Origin: Patescibacteria group bacterium
GTDB taxonomy: Bacteria > Patescibacteriota > Patescibacteriia > 2-12-FULL-60-25
Direction: 5' to 3'
Assembly: GCA_023229665.1 (NCBI GenBank)
Contig: JALNYW010000002.1
Coordinates: forward strand, 186,001-250,000
Length of the DNA: 64,000 nucleotides
A model generated the notes under the pieces. It did not search any database and was not told the DNA's origin. It saw nothing but the letters and a program-made list of their open reading frames with translations. The stretch's first letter is position 1, and every line of letters starts with the position of its first letter. The translations under genes and the position numbers were made by a program. Positions 8,829 through 17,943 of the stretch are shown in pieces.

Positions 8829-9584
8829 ATGGAGCGGTTCGGAGGAGCAGCCAAAATCGAAAAACCCAAGCTCATTCCGGTCGCGGAAGATTTGGACGCC
8901 TACAGCAGCCTCCTCAAAGAGGCTGCCTTGCATTCGGAGTCGCGTATCGCCGAATTGGGCGAGCGCGCGGAAAAGGTTGTGAAGCCATTGACCCGCCAGG
9001 AGCGCATCCATCTTTCGACGTATGAAGTTGATGCGGATTCGGCCTTTGCCAAAGGCAAGATTCAGCCGCTTACGCAGGATGTGATGGACGGCGAACGCGA
9101 GCGCATCAAGCAAATGAACGAGCACGCGGCCGAGTTGCAGGCCATGAATGAGGATATCGAGAATGGACGCGTGCCCGGGTATGAAGGCATTCGCGCGGCG
9201 AAGGAGGCGCTGCATCTAGACCAGATGGCTTTGCATGATGCGGAAGACCGTTTGTCCGTTTTGCAACGCAAACACGACGCCGGCGAGCAGCTTTTACCGA
9301 TGCATTACCGCGTCATGCGGGAGCTTTCGGAAGAAGTCGCCCTTCGGCGCGAGCGCATCAAGCGGATGATCGGGCGCATCTCCATGTTTGGAGAAGTCCT
9401 GCATGCCCAGGAGTTGGAGATGGGCGGGGGAGCGAGCGGGTTCAGGCGCGCGAGGGTGGATCGCCAGAGCTCGCGGTTAATCCAGAAAGATCGCAATGGG
9501 TATGCGAGCGACGAAGAGGAATTCGATCATCTGAATCCGCCGGAACTCCCGCCGCTTACGGGCGATGAAGAGATCGCGGCGTGA
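8829..9584 (+). CDS. Hydrophilic coiled-coil protein of unknown function
   Basis: 251 aa, charged, with long helical stretches rich in Glu/Arg/Leu (about residues 15-60 and 80-200) and no signal peptide or membrane segment. No family is recognised. Its last 29 nt overlap the convergent metallo-hydrolase gene on the other strand. Confidence 0.65.
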   Translation: MERFGGAAKIEKPKLIPVAEDLDAYSSLLKEAALHSESRIAELGERAEKVVKPLTRQERIHLSTYEVDADSAFAKGKIQPLTQDVMDGERERIKQMNEHAAELQAMNEDIENGRVPGYEGIRAAKEALHLDQMALHDAEDRLSVLQRKHDAGEQLLPMHYRVMRELSEEVALRRERIKRMIGRISMFGEVLHAQELEMGGGASGFRRARVDRQSSRLIQKDRNGYASDEEEFDHLNPPELPPLTGDEEIAA

Positions 9585-10371
9585 TAGATACCCTTAGCCC
9601 GTCATACGCCAGCCTCACGGCCGGCGTTTTCATTCCGTGCATGTTCATGTAGGAGCGCACGGCGGTCACCGCTTTGTGGTGTGGCGGATAGGTGTGGCCG
9701 ATTTGAGTGACGATGAGTTGCTTTACCCCGAGGCGCTGGCCCCATTCGATGGTTTCGTCCGTGGTGAGGTGGCTCGGAAGTCTTTTTTGGAAAAAGAAAA
9801 ACGCGCCGTCCAAAATGAGTACCGGAATATGTTTGAGCGCGCGCCTGGAGCGCGCGGGGAGATCGTTCGCGTCGCTCGCAAAGGCCAACGCTTTTCCGAA
9901 CCGGTATCCATACGTCGGCACGTCGCCATGGATGACGGGGAAGGGGAGGATGTCCTGGTCGCCGATTTGTATGCGGTCAAACGGTTTGATGGGGACGAAT
10001 TGGAGGTAGTCCAAATGCGGATAGTGCACGCGCAAGCGGCGCGCAGTCGCCGCGTCGGTCAGGATCGGGAGTTTGGTCGCGAAGCCCATGGACCCAGCCC
10101 AATGGTCAAGGAGCGGCAAACCGGCGGTCGCATCCGCATGGACATGCGTGAGCAGGACGGCGTCGATTTTTTGAGGACGGGCTTTCTGCAGCTGTTCGAG
10201 GATGTCCGGTCCGGCGTCGATGAGAAGGACGGTCTCTTTGGAAATGAGAAAGGCCGCCGAACGCCGCCTCCGGCTTTTGCCACCCTTTCTGGCGTCCATG
10301 CAGGCCGCATCGGTATGACCGGCTCTCGGGATGGCGCCCGCCGGTCCCGTGCCGAGAAATTGGAGGAACAT
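9556..10371 (-). CDS. PhnP-like metallo-beta-lactamase-fold hydrolase
   Basis: 271 aa. The start FLQFLGTGPAGAIPR and the Cys/Lys/Arg stretch before it resemble PhnP-type phosphodiesterases. The metal site reads THVHADATAG where the family normally has HxHxDH, so the last His is replaced. Later sites FASDAND and QIGHTYPPHH are present. The family cleaves cyclic or diester phosphates. The ATG at 10371 is 6 nt after a -10 box TACGAT on the minus strand (10378-10383), which supports this start. Confidence 0.85.
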   Translation of the reverse strand: MFLQFLGTGPAGAIPRAGHTDAACMDARKGGKSRRRRSAAFLISKETVLLIDAGPDILEQLQKARPQKIDAVLLTHVHADATAGLPLLDHWAGSMGFATKLPILTDAATARRLRVHYPHLDYLQFVPIKPFDRIQIGDQDILPFPVIHGDVPTYGYRFGKALAFASDANDLPARSRRALKHIPVLILDGAFFFFQKRLPSHLTTDETIEWGQRLGVKQLIVTQIGHTYPPHHKAVTAVRSYMNMHGMKTPAVRLAYDGLRVSITPRSLHRP

Positions 10372-10397
10372 GCCTTTATCGTAGCAGAGGACCGGCC

Positions 10398-10426
10398 TTG
10401 ACGCCCGGCCATTCCTCCGCTAACCT
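10398..10426 (+). promoter_or_regulatory. Promoter TTGACG-17-TAACCT for rplJ-rplL
   Basis: The -35 is TTGACG (10398-10403) and the -10 TAACCT (10421-10426), with a 17-nt spacer. It precedes a long structured leader, so transcription starts near 10433, about 180 nt before rplJ. Confidence 0.65.
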
Positions 10427-10432
10427 ACGCGC

Positions 10433-10600
10433 AAACGAACGCAAGAGTCCTGAGACAGAGAGGGTCCGACGGCATGTCGGACTTGATACTCCCAAGCGGA
10501 GACCTTTCCGAGGATCGCGAATCAGAGCCATTTTTGGCCCTAAATAGCGACCGCAGGATGTCTTCCACGTAAGACCTCTGCGGTCGTTTTGTACCTAATT
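10433..10600 (+). promoter_or_regulatory. L10-type ribosomal protein leader with terminal attenuator hairpin
   Basis: The 5' untranslated region of rplJ folds well by eye. A hairpin GTCCGAC/GTCGGAC lies at 10464-10482. A long stem-loop at 10548-10586 has outer arms CGACCGCAG and CTGCGGTCG and inner arms GTCTT/AAGAC, followed by TTTTGT as in an intrinsic terminator. Position and shape match the known autoregulation in which L10 (with L7/L12) binds its own leader. The match is structural; no covariance model was run. Confidence 0.75.
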
Positions 10601-10614
10601 CACCGTTTCCATCT

Positions 10615-11253
10615 ATGCCCAAAACCCGTGCACAGAAGGCCGAAGCCGTCTCCGAACTTTCGCAGGCGTTCAAGGCCGGTAAAGCCGCGGTGTTCGCCGA
10701 CTTCCAGGGCATGTCCGTGCAGTCCGTGACCGGTCTTCGCAAGAAGCTCCACGCGGAAGGTGTGGATTACATCGTCGCCAAGAAATCGCTCATGGCCCGC
10801 GCCGCAAAGGACGCCGGTTACGAGATCGATTTCAAGGCGATGCCTGGCATGCTCGGCGCCGCAATCGCGATGGATGACGAGATGGCTGCCGCCCGCATCG
10901 TCGGTACGGCCGCGAGCGAAAAGGATTCCACCCTTAAGCTCGTCGGCGGTATCTTCGAAGGCAATATCGTGGACCAGGAATTCGTGACGAAACTCTCGAA
11001 GCTTCCGTCCAAGCCGCAATTGCTCACCCAGCTTCTCTGGGTGCTCAATGGCCCGGCTGGCGCATTCGCCCGTCTCCTCAACGCGTACAAAGAACAGAAA
11101 GAAGCCGGCGCTCCGAAAGCCGAAGCCCCCGCTCCTGCTCCGACTCCGGTCGAAGCTCCTGTCGAAGTCCCCGCTGCCGCTCCCGAAGCCCCGAAGGCCG
11201 AAGAAGCTGCCGCCCCTGAAGCTCCGGCTGCCCCGGAAGCTCCCGCCGCCTAA
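10615..11253 (+). CDS. rplJ: 50S ribosomal protein L10
   Basis: 212 aa, longer than the usual ~165-175 because of an Ala/Pro/Glu-rich tail (about residues 163-212). The core starts KTRAQKAEAVSEL, with the typical AVFADFQGMSV, LRKKLHAEGVDYIVAKKSL and LLTQLLWVLNGPAGAFARLL. L10 anchors L7/L12 dimers to the ribosomal stalk. The tail is low complexity and of unknown use. Confidence 0.96.
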   Translation: MPKTRAQKAEAVSELSQAFKAGKAAVFADFQGMSVQSVTGLRKKLHAEGVDYIVAKKSLMARAAKDAGYEIDFKAMPGMLGAAIAMDDEMAAARIVGTAASEKDSTLKLVGGIFEGNIVDQEFVTKLSKLPSKPQLLTQLLWVLNGPAGAFARLLNAYKEQKEAGAPKAEAPAPAPTPVEAPVEVPAAAPEAPKAEEAAAPEAPAAPEAPAA

Positions 11254-11286
11254 CGTGTTATTCATTAGATCTATAACTCTCACATT

Positions 11287-11682
11287 ATGTCTGAGATGAA
11301 ACAGGTCGAGATCCCGGCCAAGTTCCAGGGTCTCGTCGATTCCATCGAGAAGTTGACCGTCATGGAGCTCGCCGAGCTCGTGAAGTTGCTCGAGGATAAG
11401 TTCGGTGTGTCGGCTGCTGCCCCGGTCATGATGGCCGGCGCGGGCGCTGGCGCCGCGGCCGCTGAAGAAAAGTCGATTTTCGACGTCGAAATCAGCGAAG
11501 CCGGTGGCAACAAGATCGCCGTCATCAAGGTGATCCGCGAAGTCACGGGCCTCGGCTTGAAGGAAGCCAAGGACATCGTCGACGCCGCTCCGAAGGTCGT
11601 GAAGACCGGAGTGCCGAAGGCCGAAGCCGAAGATATGAAGAAGAAGATCGAGGAAGCTGGCGGCAAGGCCACTCTCAAATAA
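11287..11682 (+). CDS. rplL: 50S ribosomal protein L7/L12
   Basis: 131 aa. The N-terminal dimerisation part (LVDSIEKLTVMELAELVKLL), an Ala/Gly hinge (about 42-62) and the C-terminal domain (EKSIFDVEI, KIAVIKVIREVTGLGLKEAK, VVKTGVPKAEAEDMKKKIEE, in part) are all present. It recruits translation GTPases. It lies 33 nt after rplJ and ends at a strong terminator. Confidence 0.97.
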   Translation: MSEMKQVEIPAKFQGLVDSIEKLTVMELAELVKLLEDKFGVSAAAPVMMAGAGAGAAAAEEKSIFDVEISEAGGNKIAVIKVIREVTGLGLKEAKDIVDAAPKVVKTGVPKAEAEDMKKKIEEAGGKATLK

Positions 11683-11694
11683 GCTCTTCAAATC

Positions 11695-11726
11695 AAAACT
11701 CCCACCGTTTGGTGGGAGTTTTGTTA
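11695..11726 (+). terminator. Intrinsic terminator after rplL
   Basis: A perfect 12-bp stem (11695-11706 with 11711-11722) has loop GTTT and runs into TTTTG. The A-rich left arm also makes it usable from the minus strand, where a gene ends at 11730. Confidence 0.92.
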
Positions 11727-11729
11727 TCT

Positions 11730-12503
11730 CTAGTTCTCGACGCGCAGGCTTTGGATGATCTTTACCGCTTCCGCATCCGTGAGCCAGCCGTGGGAAGAGA
11801 TCGTATACATATATGTCCGTCCGAAGACCTGCCAGCGGTTTGGCCAGATATTGTCTGCTGCGTTTGTGTAGCTCAGCACCGTGACGCCGCCCAAGGTTCG
11901 CTCACGGATCGCCAGAGTCGGGAAGGCTTGGCGAAGCGAGGCGCGGACTTCGTTCGGGGAGTCGCCTTTTTCTTGGATGGTCAAAGCTGCATCACGTCGC
12001 ACAAGGCAGGAATTGAGATAGGCCGGTCCAAATTCAACTTCCGGATCATTACTCGGATCGCCTAGGCGGATAGGATTGAGGGCGTAGCTCTCATTTCCCC
12101 AGGCGAAGCTATAGGGGAGCGAGGCACGGACTTTCGTGGTGGGCTCCAGATAGGAGTAATACAACTCCGCGGTTGAGGTTGCCCAAGATAGATTACAGCC
12201 CTCGATTATGTCATTGAGGAGCGCTCTTCCCTTGGCGGTGTCGGTCCGCTCCGAGACTTTTCCTTGTAAATCCTCCACCTGTGTTTCGAGGCTCTGGCGG
12301 ATGGCTTGGAAGGCCGCGACCGTCTCTTGATCGACTTCACCGTCGGAGTTTTTGAACGCGCTGGAGAAGCACACCGTTGCCAGTGCCATCGTGGCGAGCA
12401 CGAGCACCCAAAAGGTGATCCACGAGTGGAGTGGGATCGTTGTGAGTTTCCACGTGTCTTTCATCACTTTCTTTTTTGTCGTTTTTGCTTTTTTAACGGT
12501 CAT
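11730..12503 (-). CDS. Single-pass membrane protein of unknown function
   Basis: 257 aa from the ATG at 12503. A longer reading is rejected because the -10 TATACG (12511-12516) lies 7 nt upstream of this ATG. There is a Lys-rich cytoplasmic start, a helix near residues 28-48, a short coiled coil (about 60-90), then an external domain with conserved-looking Trp/Tyr positions (NIWPNRWQVFGRTYMYTI). No family is recognised. It ends against the rplL terminator. Confidence 0.65.
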   Translation of the reverse strand: MTVKKAKTTKKKVMKDTWKLTTIPLHSWITFWVLVLATMALATVCFSSAFKNSDGEVDQETVAAFQAIRQSLETQVEDLQGKVSERTDTAKGRALLNDIIEGCNLSWATSTAELYYSYLEPTTKVRASLPYSFAWGNESYALNPIRLGDPSNDPEVEFGPAYLNSCLVRRDAALTIQEKGDSPNEVRASLRQAFPTLAIRERTLGGVTVLSYTNAADNIWPNRWQVFGRTYMYTISSHGWLTDAEAVKIIQSLRVEN

Positions 12504-12525
12504 AGGACTTCGTATAGAATAACAC

Positions 12526-12549
12526 AAAACGGCCTCGCGGCCGTTTTTA
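12526..12549 (-). terminator. Terminator after the propeller protein gene
   Basis: The arms AAAACGGCC and GGCCGTTTT pair perfectly around a TCGC tetraloop. It lies between two minus-strand genes and can stop transcription in either direction. Confidence 0.85.
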
Positions 12550-12566
12550 TGTGTGAATATGTTGCT

Positions 12567-14621
12567 TTAGGGATTTGGCAGATCGAATTGATATACCTTA
12601 TTCCCATCAGCCACGTAAATCTTTTTCGCATCGCGATCGGCATGCACGGAAATCGGTCCGGTCAGCACCGGCGACTTGTATTGGACGATGAGCCGGCCGT
12701 CTTTGCGGAAGACGAGCACGCGTTTGCCGGCCGTATCCGCGACCACGAACAAGTTGCTCACGTCATCCGTCCAAATGGCCGAGGCATTGGTCAGCGGGGG
12801 ATCGATGACCGGAAGGGCGAACCCATCATCCGCGCCCTGGCTGTAGCGGCGCACGGTTCCGTCGCGGAAGGAGAGCCAGACGTTTTGGTCCACCGTAATT
12901 CCCGTGGCATCGGCGAGGCTGGTCGAGTTCTGTTTGAGATAGGCGGTTTCCTGGGCGATGCCGCTGCCGGACGGGGCGTAGCGCCACACCATATTGCTAG
13001 CGGTGTCCAGCATATAGAACCGGCGGCCATAGACTGCGAAGGCCTTGGTGCTGCTCACCTTGCTTTGCGTCCATGAGACTTCGGTGAAGGTGGCATTGGT
13101 TTGGTTGAAGACGAAGAGGCGGCGGTTCTCATTCAAAAGATAGATGCCCGAGGCGCCCGGCCACGACGCGACGATGCGTCCCGCGTTTTCCGGCAGATTG
13201 TGTCGCTTGGTTTCGCGCGTCGCGGGTTTCACTTCGATCAATTGGTTGGCGACCGCGTCGGTCGCATACACCGCGCCCGCGGCTGCCGAGACGGTACCGA
13301 GCGAACCATCGGCCGCGCCAAGCGACGCCGCGGCGATTTCCGGCGGGTTCTCCACGGTCACTTCACGGCGGAGCTTTTGGGCCAGTTCATCAAATTCGCC
13401 TAGGATCTTTTCCTTGGCGTCTCTACGTCCATTCGTCTTTTCATCCAAACCGTTCGCCAAGTCGCGGCCTTCCTTCACGAGCTGGTTGGCGCGCGTGTCA
13501 TTGTTATAGACGATATTCGCCTCGGCCTGGGTTTTCCGGTCCGTGGCCTGGTCGAACATGCTATTCCAGAATGCCTGTTCGGCCTTGGCCTTTTGCGAGG
13601 ACTGGAACCAGAGGCCTCCGACGAGCAAAACCAGGGCAACGGCGCCTACGGCGATGAGTTGGCGCTTGCGTTTGACCGTCAGGGTCGAGCCCATGCCCGC
13701 AGCCGTGGTGCGCATCCCGGCGACGGCCACCGGATCGGAAGATTTGGCGCGGCGCTGCTTGAAGCGCGCGGTCAGGTCGGCGAATACGCCGACGAGGGTC
13801 GCGGCCGTCTTGGGCGTGCGGACGGCGGGGGAGAGGACGCCTTCCGTTTCTTGTTCGCGGGAGTACATCTTCTCAACCGAGCGCGTGCTCTTGCCGGCTT
13901 CTTCGACGGCTTCGATCTTTTCCTCGCGCGTCGCCGGCGAAACCCAGGCGACTAAGGCGGCAAAATCATCCGCGAGATCACGGCGGTCCAGTTCTTGCTT
14001 GATTTCGAGCGCGGCTGTGACGGGCGGGAGGGTCTTCAGGTTTTCCGCGATCTTCAAATCGCCGCGCAAGGCCTCGAAGTTTTGCGTACCGGCGAATAAC
14101 ACGTCGCCCTGCTTGATGTCGCCGCAGATAAAAGAGGCGAACGGCTTTTTCGGATCAATGTCGGTCGGCTGCTCCAGGGAACCGAAGAGGTCAAAGCCCT
14201 TCCAGCCTCCGTCATCCTGCTTTTGCAGAAACATGTTGGACAGGCGGCCCGTCCCGGTCACGCAGAGCATCCCGTCTTGGAACTCCATTAGAAAGAGATT
14301 GACGCGGTTCCAGGCGATGGCCGTCGGTTCGCGCTCGACAAAGGTCGCCACGGCCTCGTTCAGGCGCTGGACGAGCTTTTCAAAGCGGGCCATGGGGTCG
14401 CCCTCATAGGCAGCCAGGAGCCTCCGGGTCTGTTCGGCCGCTTCATTCAGGGTGTCGAGCAGCTGTTCATAGGCATACAGCGAAGAAGCGATATCCGCGA
14501 CCATAATCAGGGTCGGCCCGCGCTTGCCGCGGTCATACCCCTCGTAGCGGAACAGGCCGACGATACGCTCGCCGGCAGCTTGGCTTCGCTCTATTTCGGC
14601 GATCCGGAATACCTGGTCCAT
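12567..14621 (-). CDS. PP2C-like domain, membrane helix and beta-propeller protein
   Basis: 684 aa from the ATG at 14621. The region of about 1-280 has a PP2C-fold feel (LIMVADIASSLYAYEQLLD, MLCVTGTGRLSNMFL, GDVLFAGT) but lacks a clear set of metal-binding Asp residues. A membrane helix follows at about 329-349 (QLIAVGAVALVLLVGGLWF). The external part holds a helical stretch and then blades resembling an NHL/WD-type propeller (about 440-684; ITVDQNVWLSF, KIYVADGNKVYQFDL). It could be a surface sensor with an inactive phosphatase-like head. Function is unknown; domain calls are by eye. Confidence 0.65.
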   Translation of the reverse strand: MDQVFRIAEIERSQAAGERIVGLFRYEGYDRGKRGPTLIMVADIASSLYAYEQLLDTLNEAAEQTRRLLAAYEGDPMARFEKLVQRLNEAVATFVEREPTAIAWNRVNLFLMEFQDGMLCVTGTGRLSNMFLQKQDDGGWKGFDLFGSLEQPTDIDPKKPFASFICGDIKQGDVLFAGTQNFEALRGDLKIAENLKTLPPVTAALEIKQELDRRDLADDFAALVAWVSPATREEKIEAVEEAGKSTRSVEKMYSREQETEGVLSPAVRTPKTAATLVGVFADLTARFKQRRAKSSDPVAVAGMRTTAAGMGSTLTVKRKRQLIAVGAVALVLLVGGLWFQSSQKAKAEQAFWNSMFDQATDRKTQAEANIVYNNDTRANQLVKEGRDLANGLDEKTNGRRDAKEKILGEFDELAQKLRREVTVENPPEIAAASLGAADGSLGTVSAAAGAVYATDAVANQLIEVKPATRETKRHNLPENAGRIVASWPGASGIYLLNENRRLFVFNQTNATFTEVSWTQSKVSSTKAFAVYGRRFYMLDTASNMVWRYAPSGSGIAQETAYLKQNSTSLADATGITVDQNVWLSFRDGTVRRYSQGADDGFALPVIDPPLTNASAIWTDDVSNLFVVADTAGKRVLVFRKDGRLIVQYKSPVLTGPISVHADRDAKKIYVADGNKVYQFDLPNP

Positions 14622-14726
14622 ATCGAGGTTGAGTATAGGTGCGGGACAACGGAAACGTCCAGCAAACGCCGTACTCCGCCGACGCTTGTCAAGGGACCAA
14701 TGCTTGGGCAATATGGGACTCAGACT

Positions 14727-15341
14727 ATGCTTGAACACCTTTTTGGTTCGCGTACCCGCGTCAAGCTTTTGAGCTTGTTTCTCCGCCAGCCGGACGAGCC
14801 GATTTTCGTGCGCGAGATTACCCGCCGCGTCGGCACCCAGATTAATGCCGTGCGCCGCGAGCTTTCCAACCTGCTGAAGTTAGGATTGATCGTCGAAACC
14901 ATCGAAGGGGAGGGCGACGGGACCAAGGCAAAAGCGCGCCAACCGGGATTGAAGAAAAAGTTTTACAAAGTGAATCCGGATTTTCGTTTGCTGAAAGAGT
15001 TGAGCACACTCTTGTTGCGCGCGCAGGCATTATACGAAGGCCGGCTCGACCATGAAATCCCGAAACTCGGCGACGTGCGTTACCTCGCCTTCCTCGGTGT
15101 CTTCCTGGGTGAAAAAGCGCCGGTGGACGTCTTCATCGTCGGGCAGGTGAACGAATCGCAATTGAAAAAACTGATCACCGAAGCCGAGCACTCGCTCGGT
15201 TACGAAATCAACTTCACCGTCATGTCGCATGAAGACTTCCGCTACCGCAAAGACATGACCGATAAGTTCCTCTATTCGATCCTGGAAGGCCGCAAGCATG
15301 TCGTCATCGACCGCTTGGCCGAGCGCTCGCCCATTACCTAA
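14727..15341 (+). CDS. Winged-helix transcriptional regulator with nucleotidyltransferase-like domain
   Basis: 204 aa. The ATG at 14727 is chosen because the homologous-looking part starts LEHLFGSRTRVKLLSLF; earlier in-frame ATGs add nothing recognisable. The N-terminal ~75 residues form a winged helix (FVREITRRVGTQINAVRREL, NLLKLGLI). The rest (about 105-204) resembles the small nucleotidyltransferase-like domain often fused to such regulators (FLGVFLGEKAPVDVFIVG). It is divergent from the propeller gene and could regulate it, which is an inference. Confidence 0.75.
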   Translation: MLEHLFGSRTRVKLLSLFLRQPDEPIFVREITRRVGTQINAVRRELSNLLKLGLIVETIEGEGDGTKAKARQPGLKKKFYKVNPDFRLLKELSTLLLRAQALYEGRLDHEIPKLGDVRYLAFLGVFLGEKAPVDVFIVGQVNESQLKKLITEAEHSLGYEINFTVMSHEDFRYRKDMTDKFLYSILEGRKHVVIDRLAERSPIT

Positions 15342-15345
15342 GCCT

Positions 15346-15735
15346 ATGGCCTGGCTCTTCATCGATACCCATGAATCCGGCCATGTCCGATTGGCTTGGT
15401 TGGAGGGAGGCGAAGTCCTGAAACGCCAGGAAAAAGAAGGAAGAGCCGCCGTTTTGTTGCCGATGATCGCCAAGGATTTGGAGAAGATGAAGTTGAACGG
15501 CGTCTGCGTCGTGGCCGGTCCCGGGTCATTCTCTGCGGTGCGCGGCGGCGTCTTGGATGCCAACCTCATTGCCCGCCTGAAGGGGATTCCGCTCGTGCCC
15601 GTCCCATCGTCGGATTGGCAGGATCTCGAAGGCCTCGCCGCGCGCATCCAATCCGGGGAGATTTCCACCGCCGAATACGTCGCGCCGATTTACGACCAGG
15701 AACCCAATATCACCATCCCGAAAAAAATCGCATGA
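15346..15735 (+). CDS. TsaB-like protein, half-size
   Basis: 129 aa against about 220-230 for full TsaB. Recognisable features are the ASKHA start LFIDTHESGHVRLAWL and VVAGPGSFSAVRGGVLDANL (family GPGSFTGLRIG). TsaB partners TsaD in making the t6A base of tRNAs. The second actin-like lobe is missing, as in other reduced TsaB forms. Its stop overlaps the next start (ATGA). Confidence 0.75.
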   Translation: MAWLFIDTHESGHVRLAWLEGGEVLKRQEKEGRAAVLLPMIAKDLEKMKLNGVCVVAGPGSFSAVRGGVLDANLIARLKGIPLVPVPSSDWQDLEGLAARIQSGEISTAEYVAPIYDQEPNITIPKKIA

Positions 15736-17210
15736 TCCCCAAGTCCCGCTTCGTACGCGCCTGCGAAATCCTTCCGGGCGCGCTCGTCTGGACCACGCTC
15801 ATCGCGTCGGTGCTTTTGTCGTTCGTGCGTCCGATTTGGATGGTGTACTTCATCATCGTGTTCGATTTGTACTGGCTGATGCGCGTCACGTACTCGATCC
15901 CGTTCCTGCTTTCCTCGTGGTGGCAGTATCGCCGGGCGTTGAAACGGAACTGGCAAGGCGAAGCCGAACGCCTCGCGGGGTACGACGATATCCGCCATCT
16001 CGTATTCCTTCCGACATATAAAGAGGAGTTGCCCGTCGTGCGCGATACCCTGCGCTCGCTTTCCAGCTGCGCCTATCCGGCCGACCGTATCCATATCGTG
16101 CTCGCCGGCGAAGCGCGCGACGCCGAACGCTTCCGCGCCATCGTCGAAATCGTTGAACCCGAGTTCGCGTCATTGTTCGCGAGCTTCCGGGCGACCATGC
16201 ACCCCGTGGGTTTGCCGGATGAAATCCCCGGAAAAGGCTCCAACCTCCACTATTCGGCTTCCCAAGTCGTTCCGGAATGCGGGCTGGATCCCGAGAAGAC
16301 CATCGTGTCGTCTTTCGACGTGGACACGATCGTCCACACGCAATATTTTTCCTGCCTCACCTATCAGTTTTTGACCGTGCCCGAACCGACGCGCAGCTCC
16401 TACCAACCGGTCGCGCTGTATAACAATAATTTGTGGGAATCGCCGGCGGCCGTGCGCGTTTCGATGTTCGGCACGACGTTTTGGCTGATGACCGAGCTCG
16501 CGCGCCCCGAAGGCATGATGACGTTCTCGTCGCATTCCATGTCGTTGCGCATGTTGATGGACGTCGGCTATTGGCAAAAAGACATCGTGTCCGAAGACTC
16601 GCGCATTTTTTTGCAGGGCCTGATCAAGTACCACGGCCAGTACCGCGTGACGCCCATCCATCTTCCCGTCTCGATGGATACCGTCATGACCGGAAATTAC
16701 TGGAAAGCGCTCCCGGCATTGTATAAGCAGCTTCGACGCTGGGCATGGGGCGTGGAAAATTTCCCGTACATGGCCGACGCGTTCCGCCGCGACAAGGAAA
16801 TGCCGTTCATGACCAAATTCACCTGGCTCTTCAAGCAGGTGGAGGGCATGTACACCTGGGCCACGGCGCCGCTCCTCATATTTATTTTGGGATATCTGCC
16901 GTTTTACGCCGCGCCGGACCAATTCCGCAGCTTCGCCATCTTCCAAAATACGCCGTTTACCTTGCAATGGCTGATGCGTCTCGCCATGGTCGGGTTATTT
17001 CTCTCCGCCGGCCTCGCGCTGACCTTGTTGCCGCCCATCCCGAAACATATCTCCAGGCCGTATGCGTGGTTCGTCATCCTGGCTCAGTGGCTGTTATTGC
17101 CCGTGACCTTCGTGCTCTTCGGCGCATTGCCCGCGATCGATGCGCAGACGCGCTTGATGCTCGGCCGCTATCTTGGGTTTAACGTGTCGCCAAAGCGCAC
17201 GGTGAAATAA
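15732..17210 (+). CDS. Membrane-embedded family 2 glycosyltransferase (processive type)
   Basis: 492 aa from the ATG at 15732. Two N-terminal membrane helices (about 12-55) precede a GT-A domain: FLPTYKEELPVV, FDVDTIVH (DxD), SEDSRIF (ED catalytic base) and QLRRWAWG (QxxRW). Three or four helices follow in the last third. This order is that of cellulose- or hyaluronan-synthase-like enzymes that polymerise and export a glycan. The sugar is unknown. It opens a run of three glycosyltransferase-type genes. Confidence 0.85.
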   Translation: MIPKSRFVRACEILPGALVWTTLIASVLLSFVRPIWMVYFIIVFDLYWLMRVTYSIPFLLSSWWQYRRALKRNWQGEAERLAGYDDIRHLVFLPTYKEELPVVRDTLRSLSSCAYPADRIHIVLAGEARDAERFRAIVEIVEPEFASLFASFRATMHPVGLPDEIPGKGSNLHYSASQVVPECGLDPEKTIVSSFDVDTIVHTQYFSCLTYQFLTVPEPTRSSYQPVALYNNNLWESPAAVRVSMFGTTFWLMTELARPEGMMTFSSHSMSLRMLMDVGYWQKDIVSEDSRIFLQGLIKYHGQYRVTPIHLPVSMDTVMTGNYWKALPALYKQLRRWAWGVENFPYMADAFRRDKEMPFMTKFTWLFKQVEGMYTWATAPLLIFILGYLPFYAAPDQFRSFAIFQNTPFTLQWLMRLAMVGLFLSAGLALTLLPPIPKHISRPYAWFVILAQWLLLPVTFVLFGALPAIDAQTRLMLGRYLGFNVSPKRTVK

Positions 17211-17211
17211 T

Positions 17212-17943
17212 ATGGCAGGTTCCGTGCATTGGTCCGCGCTCGTCGTCGCGGATGATCCGAACGCGATGCTTCCCGAAGCCTTGCGCGGCCTTGAGGCATT
17301 GTCGCCGCCGCCGTCCGTGACCGTCGTGGACAATGCGCCAGCCGGACAAAAACGCCCGGATATCGTGTGGCCCGGCTTGCGTTGGTTGCGTAATCCGCGC
17401 CCGCAATCCGTCGGACATTCCTACAACCAGGCCATTGAACTCGCGCTCGCGCATGCTCAGGGTGAGCTGGAAAATAATTTCGCCCTCCTGATCACGCCCG
17501 ACGTCATCGTCGGCACCGATCTCCTCCAGAAGCTCGACGCGCTTTTCGATGCGGAGCCTTTGCTCGCCGTCGTCGGTCCGAAGCTCCGCCGCGCGTATAT
17601 CGCCGGTTCGTTGGATGGCGATCGTCGTGAAATAGAATTTTCCGACACGCTTGATGGGATCGGTATAACGGTTAATTGGCTGGGGAAGGCGAACTTCATC
17701 GGCCGCGGCGATCCGGATGACGGCCAGCAGATTTTGAAGAAGCCGCCGTACGCGCCGTCGCCCGCGTGTTTCGCGGTGCGCCTGTCGGCCCTGCGGGCGC
17801 TCTCCGCCCACGGACCCTGGTTCCAGGAAAGCGGGGAATGGCCACGCGTCGCCATCGGGCTTTTCCGCAGGCTTGAGGGCGCGGAATACCGATTGACAGT
17901 CGCGACGGAAGCGGTATCGTGGCGCCTCACGCCCCGCGTATGA
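17212..17943 (+). CDS. Degenerate family 2 glycosyltransferase-like protein
   Basis: 243 aa. A GT-A-like outline is visible (ALVVADDPN, VTVVDNAP, RNPRPQSVGHSYNQAIELAL), similar to its downstream neighbour. The usual DxD is replaced by TPDV at the corresponding place, and the N-terminal nucleotide-binding motif is weak. It may be an inactive or regulatory paralogue. It starts one nt after the upstream stop and its end overlaps the next gene by 4 nt. Confidence 0.7.
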   Translation: MAGSVHWSALVVADDPNAMLPEALRGLEALSPPPSVTVVDNAPAGQKRPDIVWPGLRWLRNPRPQSVGHSYNQAIELALAHAQGELENNFALLITPDVIVGTDLLQKLDALFDAEPLLAVVGPKLRRAYIAGSLDGDRREIEFSDTLDGIGITVNWLGKANFIGRGDPDDGQQILKKPPYAPSPACFAVRLSALRALSAHGPWFQESGEWPRVAIGLFRRLEGAEYRLTVATEAVSWRLTPRV

